NCBI RefSeq assembly: GCF_020873915.1
Contig: NZ_JAHWGP010000001.1
Span: 124,001 to 188,000, forward strand
Reading direction: 5' to 3'
Source of the DNA: Streptomyces sp. DH5
Lineage (GTDB): Bacteria; Actinomycetota; Actinomycetes; Streptomycetales; Streptomycetaceae
Length of the DNA stretch: 64,000 nt
This document shows positions 26,534 to 35,616 of this stretch, piece after piece; positions within the stretch are counted from its first letter, which is position 1, and each line of letters opens with the position of its first letter. Under the pieces are notes generated by a model. The model worked only from the letters and a program-made list of their open reading frames with translations. It made no database searches and had not been told where the DNA came from. A program made the translations under genes and the position numbers.

Positions 26534-27541
26534 TCAGGTCGTCCGGTTCTCCTGCCCGCCGCCCGGCCAGGCCGGAACCGGAACCGGAGCCGTGGCCGGG
26601 GCCACGTCCCCGGCCTGCCGGCGCCGCCGCAGCAGCGGCCGCAGGGCCTTCACCCACAGCAGGACCAGCAGCGCCGCCAGTGCCGCGAACGGCAGGACCG
26701 CGCCGATCGCCACCGTCAGCCAGCGCAGCACGGTCACGAACGCGTCCCAGCCTCCCGCGAGGGCGTCCACGAAGCCGGGACCGTCGTCGTCCTTCCCGCC
26801 CGGATCCGCCGGCGCCCCGGACAGGGACAGCGTGATCGTCGCCAGGCCCGTACGGTCCTTCAGGGACGTCTGCTGGGCCAGCAGGGACTCCAGATCGGCC
26901 TGACGTGTGCTCAGTTCACCTTCCAGGGTGACCACGTCGCTGAGCTTCGTCGCCCGGTCCATCAGCTCGCGGACCCGGGCCACGCTGGCCCGCTGCGACG
27001 CGACGCGGCTGTCCACGTCGACCACCTGGTCGGTGACGTCCTCCGCCTTCGCGCGGCGCTCGACGAGCTCGCCCGCGCCCTCGAGACCGGCGAGGACCTC
27101 CGCGTACCCGGCGACGGGCACGCGCAGCACCACACGCGTGTGCTCGTGGCCCTCCGCGTCCCGGCGGGTGGTCTCGTCACCGACGTAGCCGCCCGCGTCC
27201 TCCGCCGCCGTACGGGCCTCCTCGAGCGCCTTGGGCACGTCCTTCACCCGCACGGTCAGCGAGGCGGTGCGGACGACGTGGTCGGCGGTGACCTTCGGCG
27301 TGGCCGCCGGGGCACCGTCCGCCGAGCCGCCCGGGGCCCCCGGCTTGGCCCCGCCGTCCCGTGCGGCGGCCTCGTCCCGCGCGCCCTCCTGCCCCGGCGC
27401 CGGCGCCACGGCGGCCTTGTCGTCGGCCAGGGAACCGCCCGAGTCGCCGCCCGCGCCGCTGCACCCGGTGACCGCGAGGGCCGCCGCCAGCAGGACCCCG
27501 GCCAGCGCCGGTGCGGGTCGTACGGATCGTCGTGTGCGCAT
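26534..27541 (-). CDS. DUF4349 lipoprotein
   Basis: A 335-residue membrane-anchored lipoprotein. The signal sequence ends in the lipobox VTGC near residue 26, followed by a low-complexity Gly/Ala/Asp linker. The DUF4349 domain (VRTASLTVRVKDVPKALEEA, GGYVGDETTRR, VVLRVPVAGY, then a coiled coil about SQRASVARVRELMDRA) leads to a C-terminal membrane helix (LTVAIGAVLPFAALAALLVLLW) and a basic tail. ATG 27541 has GGGGGAG 6 bases upstream. Its stop lies 35 bases from the start of the reductase gene on the same strand, so cotranscription is possible. The function is unknown. Confidence 0.87.
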   Translation of the reverse strand: MRTRRSVRPAPALAGVLLAAALAVTGCSGAGGDSGGSLADDKAAVAPAPGQEGARDEAAARDGGAKPGAPGGSADGAPAATPKVTADHVVRTASLTVRVKDVPKALEEARTAAEDAGGYVGDETTRRDAEGHEHTRVVLRVPVAGYAEVLAGLEGAGELVERRAKAEDVTDQVVDVDSRVASQRASVARVRELMDRATKLSDVVTLEGELSTRQADLESLLAQQTSLKDRTGLATITLSLSGAPADPGGKDDDGPGFVDALAGGWDAFVTVLRWLTVAIGAVLPFAALAALLVLLWVKALRPLLRRRRQAGDVAPATAPVPVPAWPGGGQENRTT

Positions 27542-27644
27542 GTGGGACTCCCCCTGCATCGTGATGACTGACGTTCCTTCGACGCCGTGAGGGGGCGAAA
27601 CGTTGGTGCCGGACGGTTCCGAAGCGGTCACGGTAGGGACTCGG

Positions 27645-27662
27645 CAGGGCCACATGGCCCTG
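27645..27662. promoter_or_regulatory. Palindrome upstream of hemY
   Basis: CAGGGCCA-CA-TGGCCCTG is a perfect 8+8 inverted repeat centred about 44 bases before the hemY start, in the 156-base divergent spacer with the DUF4349 gene. Its position fits an operator controlling hemY-hemQ. No matching regulator is identified. Confidence 0.4.
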
Positions 27663-27697
27663 GTGGGAGCGCGGGCGCCGTCTGAGAAGGTGGAGGC

Positions 27698-29155
27698 ATG
27701 AGCGGAGCACACACGGGCGACGGACCGCGGGTCGTCGTCGTCGGAGCCGGGATCGCCGGGCTGGCCGCCGCACACCGGCTGCTGGAGCGCGGCGCGCGGG
27801 TCACCGTCCTGGAGGCCTCGGACCGGGTCGGCGGCAAGCTGCTGCCCGGCGAGATCGCGGGCGCCCGCGTCGACCTCGGCGCGGAGTCACTGCTGGCCCG
27901 CCGCCCCGAGGCGGTCGGCCTCGCCCGCGAGGTGGGCCTCGCCGACCGGCTCCAGCCGCCGGCCACCGCCTCCGCCGCCTTGTGGACCCGCGGCGCCCTG
28001 CGCCCCATGCCCAAGGGGCACGTCATGGGCGTGCCCGGCACGTCCGCCGCCCTCGCCGGCGTGCTGTCCGACGAAGGGCTCGCCCGGATCGAACGGGACG
28101 CCGACCTGCCCCGCACCGAGGTCGGCGACGACGTGGCGATCGGCGAGTACGTGGCGGCGCGTCTCGGCCGGGAGGTCGTCGACCGTCTCGTGGAGCCCCT
28201 GCTCGGCGGCGTGTACGCGGGCGACGCGTACCGCATCTCGATGCGCGCGGCGGTCCCGCAGCTTTTCGAGGCCGCCCGCACCCACACCTCCCTGACCGAA
28301 GGCGTCCGGGAGATCCAGGCGAAGGCCGCCGCGGCCGGGCTGACCGGACCGGTGTTCATGGGCATCGCCGGCGGTGTGGGCACCCTTCCGCTCGCCGTCG
28401 CCGAGTCCGTGCGGGCCCGCGGCGCCGAGATCCTGACCGGTACGCCCGTCACCGACCTGCGCCGGGACCCGGGGAGCGGCTGGCGGGTCGTCGCCGGCGA
28501 GCGGGTGCTGCGGGCCGACGCGGTCGTCGTCGCCGCGCCCGCGCCGGCCGCCGCCGCCCTGCTGCGCGCCGAGGCACCCGGTGCCGCCGCCGAACTCGCC
28601 GGTGTGGAGTACGCCTCCATGGCGCTGATCACCCTCGCCTACCGCCGCGCGGAGACCGATCTGCCCGAGGGCAGCGGCTTCCTCGTGCCGCCCGTCGACG
28701 GGCACACCATCAAGGCGTCCACCTTCGCCTCCCGCAAGTGGGGCTGGATCGACGCGGAGAACCCGGACCTGGTCGTGCTGCGCACCTCGGTGGGCCGTCA
28801 CGGCGAGACGGAGATCCTCGGCCGTGACGACGCCGACCTCGTGGAGGTCTCCCGACACGACCTGAAGGCGGCCACCGGCCTCACCGCCGCCCCGGTCGCC
28901 GGCCGGGTGACCCGCTGGCCGGACGGCCTGCCCCAGTACCCCGTCGGCCACCACGCGCGGGTGAGCCGGGTCCGCGCGCACCTCGCGGGCCTCGCCGGGC
29001 TCGCCGTGTGCGGCGCGGCCTACGACGGTGTCGGCATCCCCGCGTGCATCGCGAGCGCGTACGCCGCCGCCGACCAGATCCACGGTGACCTGCACGGTGT
29101 GCAGGAGTTCACCGCCGACCCGGTGCAAAGCCTCCACGGCGGAGCAGGAGAATAA
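27698..29155 (+). CDS. hemY: Coproporphyrinogen III oxidase / protoporphyrinogen oxidase family
   Basis: A 485-residue FAD enzyme. The N-terminal [21 protein letters not shown] is the dinucleotide fold, and [25 protein letters not shown] is typical of HemY. The C-terminal [20 protein letters not shown] holds the last FAD contact. In actinobacteria that carry HemQ, this enzyme oxidises coproporphyrinogen to coproporphyrin, so the name CgoX would also apply. ATG 27698 follows GGTGGAGG. It is followed 5 bases later by hemQ, forming a two-gene haem operon. Confidence 0.93.
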   Translation: MSGAHTGDGPRVVVVGAGIAGLAAAHRLLERGARVTVLEASDRVGGKLLPGEIAGARVDLGAESLLARRPEAVGLAREVGLADRLQPPATASAALWTRGALRPMPKGHVMGVPGTSAALAGVLSDEGLARIERDADLPRTEVGDDVAIGEYVAARLGREVVDRLVEPLLGGVYAGDAYRISMRAAVPQLFEAARTHTSLTEGVREIQAKAAAAGLTGPVFMGIAGGVGTLPLAVAESVRARGAEILTGTPVTDLRRDPGSGWRVVAGERVLRADAVVVAAPAPAAAALLRAEAPGAAAELAGVEYASMALITLAYRRAETDLPEGSGFLVPPVDGHTIKASTFASRKWGWIDAENPDLVVLRTSVGRHGETEILGRDDADLVEVSRHDLKAATGLTAAPVAGRVTRWPDGLPQYPVGHHARVSRVRAHLAGLAGLAVCGAAYDGVGIPACIASAYAAADQIHGDLHGVQEFTADPVQSLHGGAGE

Positions 29156-29160
29156 GGCAC

Positions 29161-29886
29161 ATGAGTGACGACGCCACCACCCCCGACCGCATCCCCAACA
29201 AGGGCAAGCTGGCAAAGGACCTCAACGAGGTCATCCGCTACACCCTCTGGTCGGTGTTCAAGCTGAAGGACGTGCTGCCCGAGGACCGCGCCGGGTACGC
29301 CGAGGAGGTCCAGGAGCTGTTCGACCAGCTCACCGCCAAGGACGTCACGATCCGCGGCACCTACGACGTGTCGGGGCTGCGCGCGGACGCCGACGTCATG
29401 ATCTGGTGGCACGCGGAGACCGCCGACCAGCTCCAGGAGGCGTACAACCTCTTCCGCCGCACCCGGCTCGGCCGCGCGCTGATGCCGGTCTGGTCGAACA
29501 TGGCGCTGCACCGCCCCGCCGAGTTCAACCGCTCGCACATCCCGGCGTTCCTCGCCGACGAGACGCCCCGCGACTACGTGAGCGTCTACCCCTTCGTGCG
29601 CTCCTACGACTGGTACCTGCTGCCCGACGAGGACCGCCGGCGCATGCTCGCCGACCACGGCAAGATGGCCCGCGGCTACCCCGACGTGCGCGCCAACACG
29701 GTCGCCTCGTTCTCGCTCGGCGACTACGAGTGGATCCTCGCCTTCGAGGCCGACGAGCTGGACCGCATCGTCGACCTGATGCGCCACCTGCGCGGCTCGG
29801 AGGCCCGGATGCACGTCCGCGAGGAGGTCCCGTTCTACACGGGCCGCCGCAAGGACGTCGCGGAACTGGTCGCGGGCCTGGCCTGA
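29161..29886 (+). CDS. hemQ: Coproheme decarboxylase
   Basis: Peroxide-dependent haem b synthase of the chlorite-dismutase-like family, 241 residues, which turns coproheme into haem. The family signature [15 protein letters not shown], containing the essential Tyr, is near residue 140. The proximal His is in [13 protein letters not shown] near 165, with [13 protein letters not shown] and [19 protein letters not shown] also conserved. ATG 29161 lies 5 bases after the hemY stop, with a GGAG site inside the end of hemY. A clean hairpin follows. The alternative name is ChdC. Confidence 0.94.
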   Translation: MSDDATTPDRIPNKGKLAKDLNEVIRYTLWSVFKLKDVLPEDRAGYAEEVQELFDQLTAKDVTIRGTYDVSGLRADADVMIWWHAETADQLQEAYNLFRRTRLGRALMPVWSNMALHRPAEFNRSHIPAFLADETPRDYVSVYPFVRSYDWYLLPDEDRRRMLADHGKMARGYPDVRANTVASFSLGDYEWILAFEADELDRIVDLMRHLRGSEARMHVREEVPFYTGRRKDVAELVAGLA

Positions 29887-29891
29887 CCACC

Positions 29892-29916
29892 GGGACCCGC
29901 CCGGCGGGCGGGTCCC
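29892..29916 (+). terminator. Terminator of hemY-hemQ
   Basis: A perfect 11-bp stem (GGGACCCGCCC with GGGCGGGTCCC) around the 3-base loop GGC begins 5 bases after the hemQ stop. Confidence 0.82.
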
Positions 29917-29938
29917 CGATGCCGGCCCGGCGGGACGT

Positions 29939-31552
29939 CTAGCGCGGACCCGGCCGTTCCACCGGCCGGGTCCGCGGTCCCGCCTTCGGCTCCGGGTGCG
30001 GTGCGCAGGAAGCGCGCCGTCCCGGGACACGGCCCTTGAGGAGGTAGGCCTCCAGGTGCCCGTTCACACAGGTGTTGGGGCCGCCCGCGATGCCGTGGCT
30101 GCCGGCGTCCCGCTCGGTCACCAGCGTCGACCCCGCCAGCCGCCGGTGCAGTTCCAGGGCGCCGTCGTAGGGGGCGGCCGCGTCCCGCTCGGCGGCCAGG
30201 ATCAGCGTGGGCGGCAGTGCGCCGCGCCCCGCGCGCACGTCCAGGGGCCGCTGCCGGGGCGCCTTCCAGTAGGCGCAGGGCAGATTGGTCCACACGTTGG
30301 CCCAGGTCTCGAAGGGCGCCCGGCGCGCGAGCCGGGTGTTGTCCCGGTCCCACACCGCCCAGTCGGCCGGCCAGGGCGCGTCGTTGCACTCCACGGCGAG
30401 GTACACCGCGCGGGCGTTCTCCGCCTCCGCCGCCGCCTCCGGATAGGCCTGGGCCTGTTCGACCAGCGGTGCGTCGTCGCCCCTCAGGTACGCCGACAGG
30501 GCCCGCGCACGGTGCGGCCAGAGGTCGTCGTAGTACGTGGCCTGCAGCAGCGTCGCCTGCAACTGCTCGGGCCCGACCTTCCCGCCCGCCGGTTCCTTCG
30601 CCAGCCGGGTCCTCGCCTTCTCGTAACTCGCCTGCACCTCGCGCGCGGTGTCGCCGAGTCCGTACACGTCGTGGTGGCGGGCGACCCACGTCCGGAAGTC
30701 CGCCCAGCGGTCCTCGAACGCCGCCGACTGGTCGAGGTTGTTGCGGTACCACACCCGCCGCGGGTCCGGGTTCACCGCCGCGTCGAACACCATCCGCCGC
30801 ACGTGCGCGGGGAACATCGTGGCGTACAGCGCCCCGAAGTACGTGCCGTACGACGAGCCCAGGAACGTCAGCCGCGTCTCGCCGAGGGCGGCGCGCAGGA
30901 CGTCCAGGTCGCGGGCGTTGTTGAGCGAGTGGTAGTGGCGCAGGGAGTCCCCGGCCCGCTCGGCGCAGCCGCGCGCGTACGCCTTCGCCCGCGCGATCCG
31001 CTCGCGCTTCTGCGCGGCCGTGGGATGCACCGGCGCGTCGGAGGGGGCGCCCTGGAACGTCTCCGGGTCCGTGCAGGACAGCGGGGCCGAGCGGCCCACT
31101 CCGCGCGGGGCGTAGCCGACGAGGTCGTAGGCCGCGGCGATGCGCTTCCACTCGGGGAGCGCGCCCGTCATCGGGAAGTACATGCCGCCGGCGCCGGGCC
31201 CGCCCGGGTTGTGGACCAGGGAGCCCTGCCGGGGCACCGCGCGCCCGCCGTCGTCCGGGTCCTTGCCGGTGGCCCGGGCGCGGCTGACGGTGAGTTCGAT
31301 CTGGGTGCCGTCCGGGTGGGCGTAGTCGAGCGGGACGCGGACCGTGCCGCACCGGACGGTGTCCGGGAGCTGCTGCGCGGCGGGGCAGGTGCCGAAGTCG
31401 ATGCCCCGGTCGGCGGCGCGGGCGGCGGCCACGGCGGTGCCGCGCAGCTCGGCCGCGTGGGGTGCGGCGGACGTCCCGGCGCCGGCCGGGGCGGCGGCCA
31501 GGGCGGTGAGGAGCATGGACCCGGCGGCCACATGGACGGCGGCGGTTCTCAT
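29939..31552 (-). CDS. Secreted alpha/beta-hydrolase peptidase (S33, tripeptidyl aminopeptidase-like)
   Basis: An exported serine peptidase of 537 residues. The signal peptide runs to about residue 25 (ALAAAPAGAG). The oxyanion region is NPGGPGAGG near 115, the nucleophile is in LTFLGSSYGTYFG (GxSxG near 220), and the acid and base lie in the C-terminal TLILAAERDAAAP and DAGSHGIAGGPNTC. The family, which includes the S. lividans Tap protease, removes N-terminal tripeptides from secreted proteins. ATG 31552 has GAAGGGA upstream. The last codons overlap a strong hairpin at 29944-29975. Confidence 0.9.
   Translation of the reverse strand: MRTAAVHVAAGSMLLTALAAAPAGAGTSAAPHAAELRGTAVAAARAADRGIDFGTCPAAQQLPDTVRCGTVRVPLDYAHPDGTQIELTVSRARATGKDPDDGGRAVPRQGSLVHNPGGPGAGGMYFPMTGALPEWKRIAAAYDLVGYAPRGVGRSAPLSCTDPETFQGAPSDAPVHPTAAQKRERIARAKAYARGCAERAGDSLRHYHSLNNARDLDVLRAALGETRLTFLGSSYGTYFGALYATMFPAHVRRMVFDAAVNPDPRRVWYRNNLDQSAAFEDRWADFRTWVARHHDVYGLGDTAREVQASYEKARTRLAKEPAGGKVGPEQLQATLLQATYYDDLWPHRARALSAYLRGDDAPLVEQAQAYPEAAAEAENARAVYLAVECNDAPWPADWAVWDRDNTRLARRAPFETWANVWTNLPCAYWKAPRQRPLDVRAGRGALPPTLILAAERDAAAPYDGALELHRRLAGSTLVTERDAGSHGIAGGPNTCVNGHLEAYLLKGRVPGRRASCAPHPEPKAGPRTRPVERPGPR
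29944..29975 (-). terminator. Hairpin inside the 3' end of the peptidase gene
   Basis: A perfect 13-bp stem (GCGGACCCGGCCG and its complement) around a 6-base loop ends 5 bases before the stop codon. Terminator and coding function overlap; it is convergent with the hemQ terminator. Confidence 0.7.
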
Positions 31553-31640
31553 CGGCGGTCCCTTCGGTGCACAACGGCGACAGAAGGGATGGTTCGGTTG
31601 ATGGTGGTGCGAGGCAAGCACCCTTCGCCGGGGTGTGTCG

Positions 31641-32426
31641 TCAGGGCCCGCGGCGCGGCTCGCGGTGCGCGAAGGCGGCACGCAGCTCCGGTTCGCACAC
31701 CGCGCGGATGCCCCGCACCGCGACGCGGGTGAGGTACGTGCGGTCGTCCCCGGCACTGCCGGCCCCCCGCGGCAGGGCACCCAGCAGCCGCTGACCCGCG
31801 GGGGAGGCCCGGTGCGAGTAGGGATGGACCTCGAACCGGGCGATGGCAAGGCAGCCCAGCGCCAGGATCAGCGGCAGCGCGAACCACAGGGCGACCAGGT
31901 GGCGCGGCATGTCCGACGGCACCGGCATGAGCAGCGCGGTCACCCCCAGCCCGGCCACGGCCGCCACGGCGAGCCGCACCTGCCGCACCGCGTCGGCGAC
32001 GGTCGTGCCCGCGCCGTCCGGCACCGCCAGCCCGGCGCTGACCAGCCGCTCCGCGATCCCGTGCACGGGGTCGGCGGTCGCCGCGGCCGCCCGCACCGGC
32101 GCGATGGGTGACTGCCCCTCCGGCCCTATGGCCCCTATGACCGAGCGCTCCATGTCGTCCCGTCCGCGCGGGTCGACGACCGTCGCCCAGCCGGTGTGCG
32201 CCAGCAGCAGCCGCCGCTGACGCGCCATCGCGACGAGCGTGACGTCGGCGACCCGGTCGGGGCCGCCGGAGAGGAACGCGGCCTCGTACAGCGTCAGCTC
32301 GTGCCCCTCCGCGACGCCGGCGCGGCCGGCGGGCGGGGTGGCGCCGCGCGCGGCGGCCAGGCACAGCCGCAGGCACGCCACACCGGCGACGGCCCAGGCC
32401 AGGAGCAGGAGAGGGACCCAGAACAT
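31641..32426 (-). CDS. TIGR04222-type membrane protein
   Basis: A 261-residue protein with a first helix at residues 1-25 (FWVPLLLLAWAVAGVACL) and two further helices in the middle (LAVAAVAGLGVTALLMPV, LWFALPLILALGCLAIA). Between them the pattern LTLYEAAFLSGGPDRVADVTLVAMARQRRLL is the TIGR04222 domain. The Gly/Cys-rich tail of some family members is absent; it ends EPRRGP. I used ATG 32426 because the signal-like helix begins there. TACAAA is 6 bases upstream and no ribosome site is visible. In-frame GTG 32474 is the alternative. The gene follows the DUF692 gene after a strong hairpin. Confidence 0.8.
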   Translation of the reverse strand: MFWVPLLLLAWAVAGVACLRLCLAAARGATPPAGRAGVAEGHELTLYEAAFLSGGPDRVADVTLVAMARQRRLLLAHTGWATVVDPRGRDDMERSVIGAIGPEGQSPIAPVRAAAATADPVHGIAERLVSAGLAVPDGAGTTVADAVRQVRLAVAAVAGLGVTALLMPVPSDMPRHLVALWFALPLILALGCLAIARFEVHPYSHRASPAGQRLLGALPRGAGSAGDDRTYLTRVAVRGIRAVCEPELRAAFAHREPRRGP

Positions 32427-32538
32427 GAGTTGTTTGTAAGGGACACGGTCGCGGAAGCACCATGCCTTGTTCACGATCCGGACGCGGTGTTGTCGGTATG
32501 TGACGTTCCGCTCGGGGATGTGCGCGGCCGCCCGGTGC

Positions 32539-32582
32539 CGCTGACCCGCCCCGGCGCCGCGCGGCGCCGGGGCGGGTCAGCG
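32539..32582 (-). terminator. Perfect 44-bp palindrome at the DUF692 stop codon
   Basis: The two 22-base halves are exact complements, centred between 32560 and 32561. The transcript can form a hairpin of about 20 bp with a minimal loop, overlapping the DUF692 stop codon (32577-32579). It separates DUF692 from TIGR04222 on the same strand and probably ends most DUF692 transcripts. Confidence 0.85.
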
Positions 32583-33887
32583 CCGCAGCAACACCCGTCG
32601 CGTGGCCCGCACCAGCCGCACCGCCGGCCTGCCCGACCGGGGCCTGGGGCCCGACCGCTCCAGCCACCACTCCCGCAGCTCGCGCCGCCGCCGCGCGTCC
32701 CGCGGCCGGCGGGCGAGGAGCAGTTCCTCGACGAAGTCCATCGCGTCCCGCCGGTAGCCGCCGGTCATCGGCCGCGTCCGCGCGTACGCGAGGAAGGCGG
32801 GCCGGTACCCGTCCCCGAGGATCACCGGCAGTTCGGGGGCGACCTTGGCGACGACGTCGACCCGCTTGGCGGCGAGCGCCCGCGCCTGCACCGCCATCCG
32901 CTCACGGTCGAATTCCTCCGGCACGGGCGTCCCGGCGACCAGCGCGGACAGCACGGCGGTCTGCGCGAGGGCGAGCCGCTGCCGCGCGGCGTCGACCGAG
33001 CCCTGCCGCGACGGGGGCCGGGCACCGGCAGGTGCGGCCGCAGCCGCCTCCCGGCTCGCCGCCCCCTTCGCGACCGCGTCCCGGATCGCGGCCAACTCCC
33101 GCTCCATCTCCGCCGCTTCCGGGAAGTTCTCGTCCCGCTCCAGCAGGACTCCGGGTGGGTCGACACGGGAGGCGAGGTCGGTGAGGACGTCCAGCACCGG
33201 CTGCGGGACGGGGTGCGCGTGACTGTCGTGCCACACACCGTCCCGCTCGAACCCGCCCGCGACATGGACGTACGCGATGGCCTCCAGGGGGAGTCCGGCG
33301 AGCGCCTCGGCCGGGTCCTCGCCCCGGTTGACGTGGTTGGTGTGCAGATTGGCGACGTCGATGAGGAGCCGTACGCCGGTACGGTCGGCCAGCTCGTACA
33401 GGAACTGCCCCTCGGTCATCTCCTCGCCGGGCCACGAGATCAGCGCGGCGATGTTCTCCAAGGCGAGCGGTACGGGCAGCGCGTCCTGGGCGATCCGGAC
33501 GTTCTCGCAGAGCACGTCCAGGGCGTCACGGGTGCGCGGCACGGGCAGCAGGTGACCGGCCTCGATCGACGGGGAGGCGGTCGGCGTCCCGCCGGCCCGC
33601 ACGAACGCGATGTGCTCGGTGACGAGCGGGGAGCGCAGCGCGTCGGCCCGCTCGGCGAGTGCGGCCAGCCGTCCCTCGTCGGGCCGCCCGGCCCCACCGA
33701 GTCCCAGGGAGACCCCGTGCGGCACGACCGTCACCCCGCGCTCCCGCAGCCGCAGCAGCGACTCCGGCAGATGACCGGGGCAGACGTTCTCGGCGACGAC
33801 TTCGACCCAGTCGATCCCCGGCATCCGCTCCACCGCGTCGGCGATCTCCGGCCGCCACCCGATCCCGTTCCCCAGCCTCACACCCAT
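32577..33887 (-). CDS. DUF692 (MNIO-type) metalloenzyme with fused C-terminal partner-like domain
   Basis: A 436-residue protein. Residues about 1-280 form a TIM-barrel DUF692 domain. Candidate metal ligands are present: His in VVPHGVSLG, Glu/His in [15 protein letters not shown], Asp/Asn/His in [14 protein letters not shown], His in YVHVAGG and DSHAHPVP, and Glu in [12 protein letters not shown]692 enzymes are multinuclear non-haem iron oxidases that modify peptides in several RiPP pathways. Residues about 290-436 are a separate helical domain ([33 protein letters not shown]) resembling the partner subunits of such enzymes. ATG 33887 follows GAGGAGGGGG. No Cys-rich precursor peptide is evident nearby. 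Confidence 0.85.
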   Translation of the reverse strand: MGVRLGNGIGWRPEIADAVERMPGIDWVEVVAENVCPGHLPESLLRLRERGVTVVPHGVSLGLGGAGRPDEGRLAALAERADALRSPLVTEHIAFVRAGGTPTASPSIEAGHLLPVPRTRDALDVLCENVRIAQDALPVPLALENIAALISWPGEEMTEGQFLYELADRTGVRLLIDVANLHTNHVNRGEDPAEALAGLPLEAIAYVHVAGGFERDGVWHDSHAHPVPQPVLDVLTDLASRVDPPGVLLERDENFPEAAEMERELAAIRDAVAKGAASREAAAAAPAGARPPSRQGSVDAARQRLALAQTAVLSALVAGTPVPEEFDRERMAVQARALAAKRVDVVAKVAPELPVILGDGYRPAFLAYARTRPMTGGYRRDAMDFVEELLLARRPRDARRRRELREWWLERSGPRPRSGRPAVRLVRATRRVLLRR

Positions 33888-34014
33888 CCCCGCCCCCTCC
33901 TCGCCCGGCGCTCGCCCCCGGCCACCGAACGCCCCGTCCGGGACGTGACGGGGATATGGCCCCGACATCCGCCGCCGAACCTCACGGGACCCGTCTTCAG
34001 AGCAACATTTGAGC

Positions 34015-34536
34015 TTACGAACGCCCCGAACGGGCGAACTCGCCCAGCACACGGAAGTCGTCCTCCCGGAGCCCGACCCGCGGATCCACGTGATGCAACA
34101 GCCCCGGCCCGCGATGGTGCCGCGCGACGTACGTCCCGTCCAGCCCGCTCTGCTCGTCGTCGACCCAGGCGAAGGGCCGCCCACCGGCGTGATCGACCAG
34201 CGGACCCGTCTTCCAGTGGACCCCGTCGGGCCGCTCCCGGAACAGGACCTCACCGAAGTCGACGAAGGGCAGCACGGGCAGCCCGAGGCGGGGGCCTATC
34301 CACCGATTGGCCTCGTCCATCCAGGTCGTGGCCCAGCACAGCTCGTACCCGAGTCCGAGGAGCGCCGGGCCGTGGTCCGGGTTGAGCCAGACCCGCAGGG
34401 GCCGCCGACGCGACGACAGCGACTCCCGCTCCACGGGCACCCGGATCGTGAGGTATCCGGCGGGCCGTCGTTGCGGCTTGGCCGCGTACGGATTGAGCGG
34501 GCCGTCCACATCGAGGTACAGCAGGGGTCGGCTCAC
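34015..34536 (-). CDS. HAD-like small hydrolase, uncharacterised
   Basis: A 173-residue soluble protein that opens with [14 protein letters not shown], the DxDG motif of HAD-type hydrolases. [13 protein letters not shown] (the Thr motif) and PFAWVDDEQ (acidic motif) lie in the expected order, so it is probably a phosphatase-like protein with an unknown substrate. GTG 34536 lacks a ribosome site, but TAGGCT is 7 bases upstream, so it may be leaderless. It lies upstream of the DUF692 gene on the same strand with a 127-base gap; cotranscription is uncertain. Confidence 0.78.
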   Translation of the reverse strand: MSRPLLYLDVDGPLNPYAAKPQRRPAGYLTIRVPVERESLSSRRRPLRVWLNPDHGPALLGLGYELCWATTWMDEANRWIGPRLGLPVLPFVDFGEVLFRERPDGVHWKTGPLVDHAGGRPFAWVDDEQSGLDGTYVARHHRGPGLLHHVDPRVGLREDDFRVLGEFARSGRS

Positions 34537-34690
34537 GCCGGGAAGCCTACGGGGGCGACCGCGGGTGTGCCCGCGAGTTCCTCGGGGGCGGGGTGCGGGG
34601 GGAGCGGCGCGGTGCGGTTCGCCCTCGTGCGGGACGGGACGCGGGGCGGGACGTACAGTACGGGCCAGGCGCGGTGAAGGGGCGGATGCG

Positions 34691-34891
34691 GTGGCGAAGG
34701 TCAATATCGGTCTGGACGCGGAACTCGTGGTGGAGGTGATGGTCCTCGCGGGGATCGGCTCGCCGCAGGACGCGATCGAGGCGGTCGTGCGGGACTACAT
34801 CGCCCGTGGCCACCGCACGGAGGCACGCACCGAACTCACGGACCGGAATCTGCGCGAGGTCGACGCCAAGCCGCAGGAACCCCAGGGCTGA
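34691..34891 (+). CDS. VapB-family antitoxin-like protein
   Basis: A 66-residue protein beginning VAKVNIGLDAELVVEVMVLAG and continuing SPQDAIEAVVRDYIARGHRTEA, the ribbon-helix-helix pattern of VapB/DUF2191 antitoxins. GTG 34691 has GAAGGGG about 10 bases upstream; longer frames on this strand are not supported. No PIN-domain VapC toxin follows. The next gene is a 217-residue unknown that does not look like a ribonuclease, so this is an orphan or a general regulator. Confidence 0.8.
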   Translation: MAKVNIGLDAELVVEVMVLAGIGSPQDAIEAVVRDYIARGHRTEARTELTDRNLREVDAKPQEPQG

Positions 34892-34961
34892 GGTCGCGGC
34901 GCCACGGCAACACCGGTGTGCGGCGGGCTCGTTGTCAGTGCCTGCTGGCACGATGGTGATC

Positions 34962-35615
34962 ATGAGCCGGATCATTTCCTACAGCACGGCCGACAAGGCC
35001 GACGTCGTGGCGTTGCTCGGAGCCGCCGGGAACCTCACCTCCGCCCAGCAGCGCGTCGTCGACGCGGCGCGTGAGATGGCACGCGTGAGTCAACAGCGCC
35101 TCGACGACCAGGGCATCGACTGGGGACTGCCGGTCCCCGAGGCGCTCGACCATCTCCTGGCCGGTCACGCGAGTTCGACCGCGGAGGCCGCGGCCTCCGC
35201 CTACTACCAGGCCCTCCAGCACCTCATCGACCGCACCGGGTCCGACTCCATGGACCTGGGCGTGTACTCGAAGCCCTCCACCTTCTTCTCCCTGCTCGAC
35301 GACGAACTGAGCCGCCTCGGCGTGAGCGGGGAACTCCTGCTGCACGACCACCTGTTCTCGGGACCGCCGGCGGAGATACCCTTCCCCGTCCCCTACCCCG
35401 TGGACGGCCCGCACATCGGCATGTTCCCGCTGGCCAAGGTGAAACCCGCTGTCGACGCCTACCGCGCGGTGGTCGACCGCATGGACGAGAACCTCGCCTA
35501 CGACCTCCGGGAGATCATCGAGAAGCTCGAGTGCGAGCACGAGGAGTGGGAGTACGCGACGAAGAAGATCGACTGGTACACCCAGGACACGATCTTCTTC
35601 TCCATCACCGGCTGA
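34962..35615 (+). CDS. Uncharacterised soluble protein (DUF7691-like)
   Basis: A 217-residue acidic protein without signal peptide or membrane segment. It begins SRIISYSTADKADVVALLGAAG and has helix-rich segments (AYYQALQHLIDRTG) and a Trp/Tyr-rich C-terminus (HEEWEYATKKIDWYTQDTIF). It faintly resembles Streptomyces DUF7691 proteins, and I would not assign a function. The start could be ATG 34962 or ATG 34953, with no clear ribosome site at either. It follows the VapB-like gene by 70 bases on the same strand, so they may be one unit, although it does not resemble a known toxin. Confidence 0.65.
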   Translation: MSRIISYSTADKADVVALLGAAGNLTSAQQRVVDAAREMARVSQQRLDDQGIDWGLPVPEALDHLLAGHASSTAEAAASAYYQALQHLIDRTGSDSMDLGVYSKPSTFFSLLDDELSRLGVSGELLLHDHLFSGPPAEIPFPVPYPVDGPHIGMFPLAKVKPAVDAYRAVVDRMDENLAYDLREIIEKLECEHEEWEYATKKIDWYTQDTIFFSITG

Positions 35616-35616
35616 G

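Noticed and set aside
34691-35615. A classical VapBC toxin-antitoxin pair
   Set aside because: Only the antitoxin-like gene is present. The following protein lacks the acidic PIN signature.
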